Notes under the pieces: generated by a model | The model's input: the letters and a program-made list of their open reading frames with translations, nothing else | Told to the model about the DNA's origin: nothing | Databases searched by the model: none | In this document: positions 1 to 8,588 of the stretch, in pieces | Position numbering within the stretch: the first letter of the stretch is position 1 | Layout of the letters: each line of letters opens with the position of its first letter | Position numbers and translations under genes: made by a program | Assembly (NCBI RefSeq): GCF_025685395.1 | Contig: NZ_JAGSYA010000004.1 | Coordinates: 1,116,001 to 1,180,000 of the forward strand | Direction: 5' to 3' | Origin: Terriglobus tenax | Lineage (GTDB): Bacteria > Acidobacteriota > Terriglobia > Terriglobales > Acidobacteriaceae | DNA: 64,000 bases

Positions 1-171
1 ACGGAACTCGGCCCTTCGGCGCTGGAGCAGACGGAACGCCTGGAGCAGCTCCGGCTACTGGAAAACGGCTTTGCGCTTTACGTGGAGCCGGTACACTTCG
101 ACACCATCGGCGTAGATACCGAAACCGATCTGAAGGCGGCCGAAGCTGTGTTGCTACAGCGGCTGGGCTAA
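1..171 (+). CDS. kdsB: 3-deoxy-manno-octulosonate cytidylyltransferase, C-terminal part
   Basis: Only the last 56 codons are in the window, open from base 1 to a TAA. They read LEQLRLLENG, then a stretch with TIGVDTETDL and a short hydrophobic tail. This is the usual end of CMP-KDO synthetase, which activates KDO with CTP for lipopolysaccharide inner core synthesis in the cytoplasm. The assignment rests on the LEQLR..ENG and IGVDT.TDL segments and on the ending expected of a family of about 250 residues. The N-terminal nucleotide-binding part is upstream and not visible. A strong hairpin follows the stop. Confidence 0.85.
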   Translation, partial: TELGPSALEQTERLEQLRLLENGFALYVEPVHFDTIGVDTETDLKAAEAVLLQRLG

Positions 172-187
172 GCTTCACCACAAACAC

Positions 188-216
188 AAAGGGGAACCCG
201 CAATGGGTTCCCCTTT
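188..216. terminator. Bidirectional terminator between kdsB and frr
   Basis: A perfect 12-bp inverted repeat (AAAGGGGAACCC, loop GCAAT, GGGTTCCCCTTT) lies between the convergent kdsB and frr stops. The A and T ends of the arms supply a short U run on either strand, so it can serve both genes. Confidence 0.9.
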
Positions 217-235
217 CACTTGCCGCAGGCAACTG

Positions 236-820
236 TCAGATCGTCAGGATCTCTTTTTCCTTGTTCTTGAACAGCTCGTCAATGCGCTTGATCTCGGCGT
301 CGGTCAACTGCTGTACCTCTTCGGTGGCGCGCTTCTCGTCATCGGCGGAGATCGCCTTGTCCTTGGCGGCCTTCTTGATCTGGTCATTGCCATCGCGGCG
401 GATGTTGCGGATCGAGGTCTTGTACTCTTCCACCGAGCCGGCAAGCTGCTTGACGGTATCCTTACGGCGCTCTTCCGTCATGGGAGGAACCGGGATACGG
501 ATAACCTTGCCGTCGTGCATCGGGTTGAAACCCTGGCCGCTCATGCGGATGGTCTTCTCAATCAGGCCGACCACGCCGATATCGAACGGCTGCACCACGA
601 TCAACTGCGGCTCCGGCGTGTTGATCTGCGCCAGCTGGTTGATGGGCATCTCGCTACCGTAATAATCCACGCGGATGTTGTCGAGCATATGCACGCTGGC
701 GCGCCCGGTGCGGATACCCTGAAGATGGGTGCGGAAGTCTTCCACCGACTTCTCCATACGAACCTTCAGGTCCTGGTGCAGGTCCTTCAGCGCGGGAATA
801 TTTGCCATTACCGATGCCAT
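236..820 (-). CDS. frr: Ribosome recycling factor
   Basis: This factor works with EF-G to split the post-termination ribosome. The 194 residues cover the whole family: helical domain I at both ends (EDFRTHLQGIRTGRAS near the start, EEVQQLTDAEIKRIDEL near the end) and the small domain between, with YYGSEMPINQLA and RIPVPPMTEERR. The ATG at 820 is chosen because GAGGA sits 7 bases upstream. A second ATG at 808 has no ribosome site, and the open frame further upstream shows no family similarity. It lies downstream of lipA on the same strand after about 95 bases. Confidence 0.95.
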   Translation of the reverse strand: MASVMANIPALKDLHQDLKVRMEKSVEDFRTHLQGIRTGRASVHMLDNIRVDYYGSEMPINQLAQINTPEPQLIVVQPFDIGVVGLIEKTIRMSGQGFNPMHDGKVIRIPVPPMTEERRKDTVKQLAGSVEEYKTSIRNIRRDGNDQIKKAAKDKAISADDEKRATEEVQQLTDAEIKRIDELFKNKEKEILTI

Positions 821-914
821 ACAGTCGTCCTCAATGCGCGGATGCGCAAATGTTGATTCTAGAAGATTGACGCGTGTTTGTGGAGCCAGCGGGCACAGCT
901 TGTTTCTGCCGCTT

Positions 915-1829
915 TTAGACCAGCCCGGTCGACTGGGCCTGCTCGTGCGCGTGATAGCTGGACCGCACCAGAGGACCGCTCTCCACATGCCTGAAGCCCA
1001 TGCGCAGCGCCTCTTCCTTCAGGAACTCAAACTCCTGAGGCGTGTAATACCGCTTCATCGGAATATGGTCCTTGCTGGGACGCAGGTACTGGCCTATGGT
1101 CAGGATGTCCACCTTGATCGCAGCCAGGTCGCGGAAGACGTCAAGCAGCTCATGCGTTTCCTCACCCATGCCGACAATGATGCCGGTCTTGGTTACCTGC
1201 TTCGGGTTCAGGTCCTTGGCCAGCTTCAGATAACCGATGCTGCGCTCATAGCGTCCACCAGACTTTGCCACGCGATACAGCCGCGGCACCGTCTCAATAT
1301 TGTGGTTCAGAATCTCCGGGCCTTCAGCGACGACCATGCGGATGGCCTCTTCCGTCCCCTGGAAGTCAGGAGTCAGAATCTCGACCTGGCATCCGGGAGC
1401 CTGCGCACGAATCTGCCGCACCACTTCCACAAACGCGCGTGCTGCGCCCACGTTGTCATCGTCGCGGTTCACGCTGGTAATGACGGCGTGCTGCAGCCCA
1501 AGCGCGGCAACGGCCTCGGCCACGCGGCGCGGCTCGTCATGGTCAATCGGTTCGGGTTTGCCGCTCGGCACCGCGCAGAATCCGCAGCGGCGGGTGCAGC
1601 TGTTACCCAGCATCATGAAGGTGGCAGTCTTGTGGTTCCAGCACTCGCCAATGTTCGGGCAGTGGGCGCTCTCGCACACCGTGTGCAGACCCAGATCGCG
1701 GGTCAGCTTCTTCAGGTTGTGATAGGTTTCGCCCATGGGCGCCCGCGCCTTGAGCCACTCCGGCTTAGCGGCGGGCTTGCGCGGCGAAAGATCAATCTGT
1801 ACCAGGTCAGAAGCTGCGACGGGTGCCAT
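915..1829 (-). CDS. lipA: Lipoyl synthase
   Basis: This radical SAM enzyme inserts two sulfurs into protein-bound octanoyl groups to make lipoyl cofactor. Both iron-sulfur motifs are present: the auxiliary cluster Cys52, Cys57 and Cys63 in CESAHCPNIGEC, and the radical SAM triad Cys78, Cys82 and Cys85 in CTRRCGFC. The end carries RSSYHA, whose serine ligates the auxiliary cluster in this family. At 304 residues it is full length. No lipB is visible nearby. It reads toward frr and may share its transcript. Confidence 0.96.
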   Translation of the reverse strand: MAPVAASDLVQIDLSPRKPAAKPEWLKARAPMGETYHNLKKLTRDLGLHTVCESAHCPNIGECWNHKTATFMMLGNSCTRRCGFCAVPSGKPEPIDHDEPRRVAEAVAALGLQHAVITSVNRDDDNVGAARAFVEVVRQIRAQAPGCQVEILTPDFQGTEEAIRMVVAEGPEILNHNIETVPRLYRVAKSGGRYERSIGYLKLAKDLNPKQVTKTGIIVGMGEETHELLDVFRDLAAIKVDILTIGQYLRPSKDHIPMKRYYTPQEFEFLKEEALRMGFRHVESGPLVRSSYHAHEQAQSTGLV

Positions 1830-1894
1830 CGGTTAAATTGTACGCCGCAGAAAAGGAAAAAGCAGACCCCCACCGCTTCCCGATCTTTTCAGAA

Positions 1895-2260
1895 TCAATG
1901 AACCCGGTCGCGCACTTCCATCCGGATCAGGTACAGAAAGAACACCAGGCCAAAGCCTGCCATCACGATCAGGCGAAAGTCATGCGTCGCCGTGTAGCCG
2001 AACAGGTAGCCCAGGGACAGTAGCAGCGATCCGGCCGTGACAATCGCCCATCCCCAGCGCTTCAGCTTCAGCAGGCCGAACACACCCACCACCAGCAGAG
2101 TGGCCACCGGCAGAACCACATATTTTCCCTGCTGGTTCCACACGCCATTCAGCGCGCCAAAGACACCAAACAGCGCCACGACCAGCATGAAAATCGAGAT
2201 CATCGCCATGCCGGGCAACATGCGCGGCCCCTGCACAGGCTTCCTGGGAACTTCACTCAT
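1895..2260 (-). CDS. Small four-helix membrane protein, unknown function
   Basis: I do not recognise this 121-residue protein. It shows a short polar N-terminus and four hydrophobic segments (about residues 18-40, 47-65, 70-90 and 95-113) with a charged C-terminal end. Its ATG overlaps the stop of the cytochrome c gene by four bases (ATGA), so it is translationally coupled and last in a mutY - cytochrome c - membrane protein operon. The context suggests an inner-membrane partner of the cytochrome, but no motif supports a specific role. Confidence 0.7.
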   Translation of the reverse strand: MSEVPRKPVQGPRMLPGMAMISIFMLVVALFGVFGALNGVWNQQGKYVVLPVATLLVVGVFGLLKLKRWGWAIVTAGSLLLSLGYLFGYTATHDFRLIVMAGFGLVFFLYLIRMEVRDRVH

Positions 2261-2616
2261 AGGGTATGCAGATAGACCAGAAGATCGGCCATGTCCTTAT
2301 CACTTACGTTTCCGCCCATCGCGGGCATCATGTTGCGGCCATGCAGAATCGTCGCCTGGATACGCTCATCCGTCGCTGCAGCACCGCTCGGCAGATACTG
2401 CTTCTGGTAAACACCCAGCAGCGATGGTCCCTGCAGCGCCTTGCTCTCGCGGTCGCTATGGCACTGGCGGCAGTTGGACTGAAAGACCCAGTAACCGTGC
2501 GTCTGCTGTTCGTTCAGTTTTTCCAGCGGCACCGGAGGCTTCAAATGACGGCACCCCAGCAGTACGGCCGCCACCACGGCAGCCGCCAACGGAATGGATG
2601 TCTTCTGTATTGCCAT
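2257..2616 (-). CDS. Monoheme class I cytochrome c lipoprotein
   Basis: The 119 residues begin with a signal peptide ending in LLGC, with Cys22 as the likely lipidated residue, so the protein should be anchored outside the inner membrane. The heme site is CRQCH (Cys49, Cys52, His53). The likely axial methionine is in the MMPAMGG stretch (Met97 or Met100), followed by the helix DKDMADLLVYL typical of this fold. It should carry electrons in the periplasm; its partner is unknown. It starts 6 bases after the mutY stop and overlaps the next membrane gene. Confidence 0.88.
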   Translation of the reverse strand: MAIQKTSIPLAAAVVAAVLLGCRHLKPPVPLEKLNEQQTHGYWVFQSNCRQCHSDRESKALQGPSLLGVYQKQYLPSGAAATDERIQATILHGRNMMPAMGGNVSDKDMADLLVYLHTL

Positions 2617-2622
2617 GCAAAC

Positions 2623-3711
2623 CTATTGTCGCACCACTGCTTCCGGTTGCGGCATGCGAACCCCGGGTGACGCAATCAGGTGCAGCCGCCGAAGCGCCTT
2701 GCGCGCCAACCCGGTCAACGGCAGGTCCGGCAGCGTGCCCAGGCGCCACCATTCATAATCGCGCAGCGACAGCGGCAGTTGCCCCACCAGCGCCTGGTCC
2801 GCCGAGAACACCTCAACGTAATAATTCGTGTTCGTAATCGAATGGCGCACCTGCAGGGTAGCCGTATAACCGGCCACACTCTCCCCAGGCAGCTCCGGCA
2901 ACTCATACATCCCCGGCATCAGGGACGCCTCCGCGGGCCTGCGATGCAACATCACCTCAATCACACCCTCGCGCTTCCGCTGATGCAGCAGGTACGCCAC
3001 GCGACGGCTGCGCATCTTCTCCCTCGCCTCAGTCTTATGCTCTCCACGCGTCAGGCAAAAATCATGCACCGGGCACTGCAGGCACAACGGCCCGCGCGGA
3101 ACGCAGATCGTCGCACCCAGCTCCATCATGGCCTGGTTATGGTCTCCCGGAGCATTCTGCGCCCTGTTTGCCGCAGGTACCAGCGCAGCCGCCTGCGCCG
3201 CAACAAACCGCTTTGCCTCGGCCGTCGCTTCTTCCGCACGGCCAGTGATTCGCAGCAATACGCGCTCTACGTTGCCGTCCACCACGGCGATGCTTTCGCC
3301 AAACGCAATGCTGGCAATCGCAGCCGAGGTGTAATCCCCGATGCCCGGCAGTTTGCGGAGTTCCTGCGATGTGGAAGGAAGGCGGCCATCCAGCTCTGCC
3401 GTAATGAACTGCGCTGCCTTATGCAGCATGCGGGCGCGGCGATAGTAGCCCAGGCCGCTCCACACCGCCAGCACATCCTCCTCCGGGGCCAGCGCCAGCG
3501 ACACGAGCGTAGGGAAGCGCCGCAGGAAGCGGTCATAGTGCTCCAGCACCGCATTCACACGCGTCTGCTGAAGCATCACTTCGCTGACCCAGATGTGATA
3601 CGGGTCGCCGGTCTCGCGCCAGGGCAGAACGCGTGCGTGTTGTTGATACCACTTACTGAGCGCGCGCCGGAAACCGGCTACCTGCTCTGGGGGGAAACCA
3701 GCGTTCGGCAT
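2623..3711 (-). CDS. mutY: Adenine DNA glycosylase
   Basis: MutY removes adenine mispaired with 8-oxoguanine. The N-terminal half is the HhH glycosylase: WVSEVMLQQT contains the catalytic glutamate, LPGIGDYTSAAI is the helix-hairpin-helix, and VVDGNVERV holds the conserved aspartate. A C-x6-C-x2-C-x5-C cluster loop (CVPRGPLCLQCPVHDFC) binds 4Fe-4S. The C-terminal third has the Nudix-like domain that reads 8-oxoG. The 362 residues fit the family. It heads the operon that includes a c-type cytochrome, which is an unusual partner for a repair enzyme. Confidence 0.95.
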   Translation of the reverse strand: MPNAGFPPEQVAGFRRALSKWYQQHARVLPWRETGDPYHIWVSEVMLQQTRVNAVLEHYDRFLRRFPTLVSLALAPEEDVLAVWSGLGYYRRARMLHKAAQFITAELDGRLPSTSQELRKLPGIGDYTSAAIASIAFGESIAVVDGNVERVLLRITGRAEEATAEAKRFVAAQAAALVPAANRAQNAPGDHNQAMMELGATICVPRGPLCLQCPVHDFCLTRGEHKTEAREKMRSRRVAYLLHQRKREGVIEVMLHRRPAEASLMPGMYELPELPGESVAGYTATLQVRHSITNTNYYVEVFSADQALVGQLPLSLRDYEWWRLGTLPDLPLTGLARKALRRLHLIASPGVRMPQPEAVVRQ

Positions 3712-3775
3712 AACCCTCTGATTTTAAGGCTTTCTCTTCTCAAACGTTTTCACCAAATGAGATATTGTTTCGTAT

Positions 3776-5368
3776 ATGAAACGTCGCGATTTTCTGGCTG
3801 CCTCTTCCCTCACCGCCGGCCACCTTGCCCTCAGCCGCATGGGGCTTGCCCAGCAACTCGCACCGGCCTACCCGGAAGCTCCTGAGATCGAGTTCCACAC
3901 CGCCGACACCCGCTGGCAGACCGTCTACGACAAGGCGCTTGCCGTGCTCGCCGCCAACGTCCGCACGCTGCCCCGCTATACCGATCCCGTTCTGATTGAA
4001 GGCTCCGACTACCCCGGCATCTGGCAGGAGTGCGCCCCGCAGGAAGGCCTGCTCTACCGCCACTTCCGCCCCGACGCCGCGCGCAACAACCACCTTGGCT
4101 TCTTCCAGCTCCAGAAGCCCGACGGTCAGCTCCCGGCCAGCATCAAGGTCTCCGAAGTAGGCTACGGACAGATCCAGATGGTCGTCCCCATTGCCGCAAC
4201 AGCATGGGAATTGTCGCAAGCCACGGGCGACCACGAGCTGCTGGAAAAGGCCTACACCGCCTGCGGCCGCTGGGATCAGTGGCTAATGAAGTTCCATAAC
4301 TCGCGCGGCACAGGATTAGTCGAGGGCTACTGCACCTACGACACCGGCCACGATAACTCCTACCGCTGGCATGGTGTGCCCAACCGCCGCAAAGATGCTG
4401 ACGCAACCAAGTGGCCTGATGGCATCCCCGGCCTGCCGCGCCTCTCACCCGATCTCTCCGCCACCGCTTACGGTGGCCGCATCGCCCTCGCCGCCATGGC
4501 CAAGGCCCTGGGCAAGCCGCAGGAAGAAGCCCACTGGCTGGAGCAGGCCGCACACATCCGCGAGCTCATCCTCACGAAGCTCTACTCCGAAGAAGACGCC
4601 TGCTTCTACGACCTGGACAGCGACAACAAGTTCGTCCGCGTGCGCGGCGACGCCATGATTCGCGTCTGCGGCGAACACGTCCCCGACCAGAAGCTCTTCA
4701 ACACGCTATGGGAGCGCCAGATCCACAACCCAAAGGCCTTCTGGGCGCCCTTCCCGCTGACTTCCATCGCCATGGACGACCCCGGCTTCGAAAAACGTCC
4801 CTTCCCCCGCAATACCTGGAGCGGACCACCGCAGGCGCTGCTCGCCCTCCGCGTTCCCCGCTGGATGGAGCACTACGGCCACACCGCCGAGATGAGCCAC
4901 CTGATGGACCGCTGGTGCGACGCCATCCTGCGCGACGGCACCTTCCGCCAGCAGATGGACCCCGCTAACGGCGAGTTCACCCAGAGCGGCAACCCTAACT
5001 ACTCTCCCTGTGCCCTGGTTCTGATGGACTTCACCTGGCGCCTGGCGGGCGTCCGCAAAGAGGGCGACACGCTCGAATGGAACATCCGCCCCAACTACGC
5101 CGCCAGCAAGGACGCCCGCTTCTCTTTGAAGTTCAACAAGACCCACCGTGCGGAGCTCACCTATAAAGGCAACACAGCCACGCTTACGCTCGACGGCAAC
5201 AAGATCGGTACCGCCAGCGGCACCTTCCGCCTCACCACCACCTTGGATGGCAAAGTCACGCGCATCACCGGCATCGGGCAGGAAGCATCCAGGATCAGCT
5301 ACAAACTGAGTGGTTCTCCAGCACACTCTTCCACGATCAGCCCAAACCAAAACACCAGGCTGGGGTAA
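3776..5368 (+). CDS. Tat-exported glycoside hydrolase, MGH1/GH63-like alpha-toroid
   Basis: The 530-residue protein opens with a twin-arginine signal (KRRDFLAASS) and a hydrophobic stretch ending near GLAQQ, so it should be exported folded. The body alternates helices and conserved aromatic loops in an (alpha/alpha)6 pattern, with HNSRGTG, YDTGHDNS, RNTWSGPP and NPNYSPCALVLMDF. These resemble mannosylglycerate hydrolase-like and GH63-like enzymes. The last 80 residues look like a small beta domain. The substrate cannot be read from sequence; an alpha-linked glycan is only an inference. GTTTC and GAAAC arms flank the start codon. No neighbour shares its strand. Confidence 0.72.
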   Translation: MKRRDFLAASSLTAGHLALSRMGLAQQLAPAYPEAPEIEFHTADTRWQTVYDKALAVLAANVRTLPRYTDPVLIEGSDYPGIWQECAPQEGLLYRHFRPDAARNNHLGFFQLQKPDGQLPASIKVSEVGYGQIQMVVPIAATAWELSQATGDHELLEKAYTACGRWDQWLMKFHNSRGTGLVEGYCTYDTGHDNSYRWHGVPNRRKDADATKWPDGIPGLPRLSPDLSATAYGGRIALAAMAKALGKPQEEAHWLEQAAHIRELILTKLYSEEDACFYDLDSDNKFVRVRGDAMIRVCGEHVPDQKLFNTLWERQIHNPKAFWAPFPLTSIAMDDPGFEKRPFPRNTWSGPPQALLALRVPRWMEHYGHTAEMSHLMDRWCDAILRDGTFRQQMDPANGEFTQSGNPNYSPCALVLMDFTWRLAGVRKEGDTLEWNIRPNYAASKDARFSLKFNKTHRAELTYKGNTATLTLDGNKIGTASGTFRLTTTLDGKVTRITGIGQEASRISYKLSGSPAHSSTISPNQNTRLG

Positions 5369-5371
5369 GAC

Positions 5372-5445
5372 AGTTGCTGGTTCTTAGTTGCTAGTTTCAG
5401 AACGAAACTATTCTGCTAACAACTAAGGACAAACAACCAGCAACT
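5372..5445. repeat. Long interrupted palindrome built from TTGCTGGTT/TTGCTAGTT units
   Basis: Three nested pairs of perfect arms are visible: AGTTGCTGGTT (5372-5382) with AACCAGCAACT (5435-5445), CTTAGTTG (5383-5390) with CAACTAAG (5420-5427), and TAGTTTC (5392-5398) with GAAACTA (5404-5410). The left side is itself a near tandem of GTTGCTGGTT and GTTGCTAGTTT. It sits between convergent genes and could act as a two-way terminator. The repeated unit suggests an interspersed element. Confidence 0.8.
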
Positions 5446-5448
5446 GCT

Positions 5449-6072
5449 TTAGCAGTTCTGATACTTCCAGTTCCGCTGTTTCCCTTCGGCAATCCACGCA
5501 ACCGCCTGCTCAACGCGGGTTGTCCGCGTCGCGTCGCGCTTGGCCTCGTTGATCCACTCCAGGTACTCGCGCTGGCACGACGGACTGAACTCGGCATACA
5601 CCTTCGTCGCCGTCTTTGACTTCTTCAACGCCGCCGCAAACTCCGGGTGCATCTCGGGCAATGGCTTCGTCGCAGCCTTTTTGGGCCGCTTCATCAAGCT
5701 CTCGCCGCCTTCGACAGCCGCTGCAGCGGCCTTCGCCCACTTCACCAGTTGCTTGTCCGCTGGCAGGTCTTTCACCGAAGTGATCTTCCCCAGCGTCCCC
5801 ATGCCCTCGGAGGAATCAAACCCCGCAGCCGTCATCTCCGCGCGCACGCTGGACGACCACAGGCCGAAGCTGGCATGCGCCTTGAACGCCGCCATGTTGG
5901 CGATGATCCTGCCACTCTTCGTCGTGAAGAAGGGCATACTCCACTTGATCGTCTCCTGCACATCCGGCAATGCTTTGTGCATCACCTCACGAATGTGGTT
6001 CAGAATCGGCTGGGCAAAGGGCTGGGCCTTTGCAATGTAGGCATCCACACGGGCGTCCATGCGCACCATCAT
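5449..6072 (-). CDS. YdeI/OmpD-associated family protein with DUF1801-like N-terminus
   Basis: The 207 residues divide in two. Residues about 5-110 resemble DUF1801 (ILNHIREVMHKALPDVQETIKWSMPFF, read here as a description of the segment, then a FKAHASFGLW core). Residues about 140-207 match the YdeI/OmpD-associated module (LPEMHPEFAAAL, FSPSCQREYLEWI, AKRDATRTTRVEQAV). The biochemical role is not established; homologues are annotated as bacteriocin-protection proteins. Translation could start at the first Met or at Met5. Its stop is four bases from the palindrome on its 3' side. Confidence 0.85.
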   Translation of the reverse strand: MMVRMDARVDAYIAKAQPFAQPILNHIREVMHKALPDVQETIKWSMPFFTTKSGRIIANMAAFKAHASFGLWSSSVRAEMTAAGFDSSEGMGTLGKITSVKDLPADKQLVKWAKAAAAAVEGGESLMKRPKKAATKPLPEMHPEFAAALKKSKTATKVYAEFSPSCQREYLEWINEAKRDATRTTRVEQAVAWIAEGKQRNWKYQNC

Positions 6073-6116
6073 AACGCCGCTGTTGATCTGTCATCCCGTC
6101 CGAAATTTCCTTTTCT

Positions 6117-6156
6117 TGTCATCCCGGCCGGAGCGAAGCGAAGTGGAGGGACCTGC
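6117..6156. repeat. Interspersed repeat A, copy 1
   Basis: The copy begins TGTCATCCCGGCCGGAGCG and ends GTGGAGGGACCTGC. Similar sequences occur at 9082, 18268, 28024 and 52306. A partial copy (TGTCATCCCGTCCG) starts at 6090 just before it. It lies downstream of the TonB receptor stop. Confidence 0.85.
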
Positions 6157-6170
6157 ATTTTCTGCTTTTC

Positions 6171-8507
6171 TCAAAACGCAATCGTCACCCCTGCCTGAAT
6201 ATTCCGCGGAGGCACAAAGTGCGTCCCGCTGAAGGTCGAGAGGAAGTTATACAGAGCCACTTTGTCGAACAGGTTCGTCACCGACAGCTTCATCCCCACC
6301 GATACCCTGTCCCTTCGCCACAACGCATCATCGGCCACCGACACATCCACCAGCTGCCGGGGAGCCACCCTTACGGGGTTTCTGTCATCATCCTGCGTGC
6401 CCGGTGCGGGGATCCTCACACGGTCCGCTCCAAACAACGCATAGCTGCAGTTGCGGATCGGCTGCGATGGCGTGGCATACACTCCGCCGCAGTGCAGCCC
6501 CATCTGCTGCTGCTCATCCCCAGTCAGTACAAAGGTATCGGTGTACACAGGCGTCGTTCCCGGCAACGCCAGGCCACTGTTATATCCCCATGAGAAGCCC
6601 ACCCATGGCCGATGCCCGCGCATCTTCGGCAGCGTGTAATGCAGTGCCGTCGTCTGTTCAAACTCCTCGCCATGGTCGATGCGAAAAACACTGCCCGCCG
6701 GAGTCGCGCTAAAGATCAGCCCACCCACCTGCGGCGTAAAGAACCGCGACCTCACATGGCCCATCACGCTGTAACCGCTCACGCCATGCCAGTCTTCCAG
6801 GTTCACCCGCAGAGCCAGCCCATCGATCTTTGACTTCTCCCACGCCACGCTGAAAGTCACTGGCGTATTGAACAGTGTGTCGAAATCAAAAGCCGTGTGG
6901 GTGAACTTCCAGTAGTAGTCCGCGTCCACCGTCACATACTTGCCAAACGGCTGTGCAAAGCCCACGTTGAACTGGTTGCGCGTGCCCGGCTTTACCGGCT
7001 CACTGCGATACACCGCGAACGGGTTCGAAGTCGCCGCATCCTGCCCGGCATCGTTGGCAAAGATCAGGTTCTCGTTATACGGCGTCTCGAACAGCCGCGC
7101 ATAGCTGGCTCGCAGCAACGTCTTCGCACCGGGCACGCGCCACCCGATGCCCACACGCGGCTGCAGTTGCTTTCCCGTGCTCAGCCCGTCATAGACGTCA
7201 TACCGCAGCCCCGCGCTCAGCGTTACCGCACCCAGCCGCAGTTCCTCCTGCGCGTAGACGGCAGCCTGCGCAATGCCCGCCGTTTTGGAGAAGTGATACA
7301 GCGTGCCTCCACGGCTCAGGTCATACGGCAGCAACCGGGCCTGAAAGTCGGCGTTCGCCTTGTACCCGGCAGCAGCGCACGCCTGCGGATCGCGTACGCC
7401 CGCGGCCACCACCGCATTGCCACTGCCATCCACACACACCGCATTGAACAGAGGATCCGTCAGACCGACATCGAACCGCTCATTCAGCCGTGTCTGCCAC
7501 AGCGTCCCGCCCGCCTTCAAAGTCTGCCGCCCGCGCGCATAGACTGTCTCCGCGCGCACACCCATGTTCCACAGGCTGCGATCCTGCGCCAGCGTCGCCG
7601 TCTGGTCGCGCATCTCATCGGGCGACGGCAGATACCGCGCCTGCTGCACCCGCACAAATGGCGTCACCTGCACCAGCCACTCCGGCGACACCACATGCGT
7701 CCATCCCATCGCCAGGTTGCCGCTCGTCAGCAGGCTTCGCTGCTGCTGCCCCTTCGCCTCCGTGTCAAAGCTGTTCGGCGTCTGAAAGGCTGACCTCCCA
7801 TAACCCACATTCCAGTGAATCAGGTCATTCGCATGCGGATTCCAGTCAAAGCGATTGAACACACTCTCCACGTCGCCCCTTGCATGGATCGGCCGGAACT
7901 CCGGCGTATCCAGGAAGCGATTCGAACCCGCCGCGCCTGCCGCAATAAACTCGCCCCAGCGCTGGCCGCCCTTGCTCAGCATCAATCCCTGAGACCACGT
8001 CGCAAACGACCCACCTTCACTGCTCCACTCGCCCGCCAGGGGCCTCCCCACACCCGACTTCGTCACCACGTTGATCACCAGGCTGGTCTTGTCGCCAAAC
8101 TCCGCCGGCGGCGCCCCGGTCATCGCATCCATGCGATCAATAATTCTCGGATCAATCTGGTTGGCAAAGATCTTCGCCAACTGATCGGTCATCGGCTGCC
8201 CATCCAGGGACACCGATGTATCCGCATGCTCGCCCAGCGGATGGGCAAATCCGTTCGAATCCGCCGCCACTCCCGGCGTGGTCCGTGTAATCAGGTCGGT
8301 AAAGCCGCTTCCGGTTGATGACAGTGGCAACCGCCGCACCGTTCCTCCGTCCACGACGCCATGCGCGGTCGAAGGCATCGCCTCCAGCTCCGCCTCAATC
8401 GCCCGCACGGTCACCGTCTCGGTCACGGTCTTTGGTTTCTCTTCCTGCTGCGCGATCGCACTCACGGAGAGGCACAGCAGTAATGCGGTTTTCAGGGGAA
8501 AGGTCAT
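6171..8507 (-). CDS. TonB-dependent receptor, probable metal or siderophore uptake
   Basis: This is an outer-membrane receptor of 778 residues. A signal peptide ends near residue 19 (SAIAQ). ETVTV may be the TonB box, the plug runs to about residue 160 with the VINVVTKSG segment, and a beta-barrel follows to a terminal aromatic, ending in TIAF. There is no carboxypeptidase-like domain, unlike the receptor at 38-42 kb. A paired DtxR-type operator lies one base upstream of the ATG and a DtxR/MntR-type regulator diverges from it. Iron or manganese chelates are therefore the likely cargo (inference). The AGGT of the only candidate ribosome site is inside the operator. Confidence 0.88.
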   Translation of the reverse strand: MTFPLKTALLLCLSVSAIAQQEEKPKTVTETVTVRAIEAELEAMPSTAHGVVDGGTVRRLPLSSTGSGFTDLITRTTPGVAADSNGFAHPLGEHADTSVSLDGQPMTDQLAKIFANQIDPRIIDRMDAMTGAPPAEFGDKTSLVINVVTKSGVGRPLAGEWSSEGGSFATWSQGLMLSKGGQRWGEFIAAGAAGSNRFLDTPEFRPIHARGDVESVFNRFDWNPHANDLIHWNVGYGRSAFQTPNSFDTEAKGQQQRSLLTSGNLAMGWTHVVSPEWLVQVTPFVRVQQARYLPSPDEMRDQTATLAQDRSLWNMGVRAETVYARGRQTLKAGGTLWQTRLNERFDVGLTDPLFNAVCVDGSGNAVVAAGVRDPQACAAAGYKANADFQARLLPYDLSRGGTLYHFSKTAGIAQAAVYAQEELRLGAVTLSAGLRYDVYDGLSTGKQLQPRVGIGWRVPGAKTLLRASYARLFETPYNENLIFANDAGQDAATSNPFAVYRSEPVKPGTRNQFNVGFAQPFGKYVTVDADYYWKFTHTAFDFDTLFNTPVTFSVAWEKSKIDGLALRVNLEDWHGVSGYSVMGHVRSRFFTPQVGGLIFSATPAGSVFRIDHGEEFEQTTALHYTLPKMRGHRPWVGFSWGYNSGLALPGTTPVYTDTFVLTGDEQQQMGLHCGGVYATPSQPIRNCSYALFGADRVRIPAPGTQDDDRNPVRVAPRQLVDVSVADDALWRRDRVSVGMKLSVTNLFDKVALYNFLSTFSGTHFVPPRNIQAGVTIAF

Positions 8508-8508
8508 G

Positions 8509-8539
8509 TTTAGGCTTACCTAATTTAGGTTCGCCTAAA
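8509..8539. promoter_or_regulatory. Paired DtxR/MntR-type operator
   Basis: Two adjacent palindromes are visible: TTTAGGCTTACCTAA (8509-8523) and TTTAGGTTCGCCTAAA (8524-8539), each a TTAGG-N4-CCTAA box. Their junction also forms ACCTAATTTAGGT. The half-sites match the DtxR/IdeR/TroR box type. The operator sits between the TonB receptor and the regulator gene and touches the receptor start codon, so metal-loaded repressor should block receptor expression and perhaps its own. Confidence 0.85.
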
Positions 8540-8588
8540 TAAATCACCGCGTCAACTCAATTCGCACTTCTGAAATAATGGCTTGATC

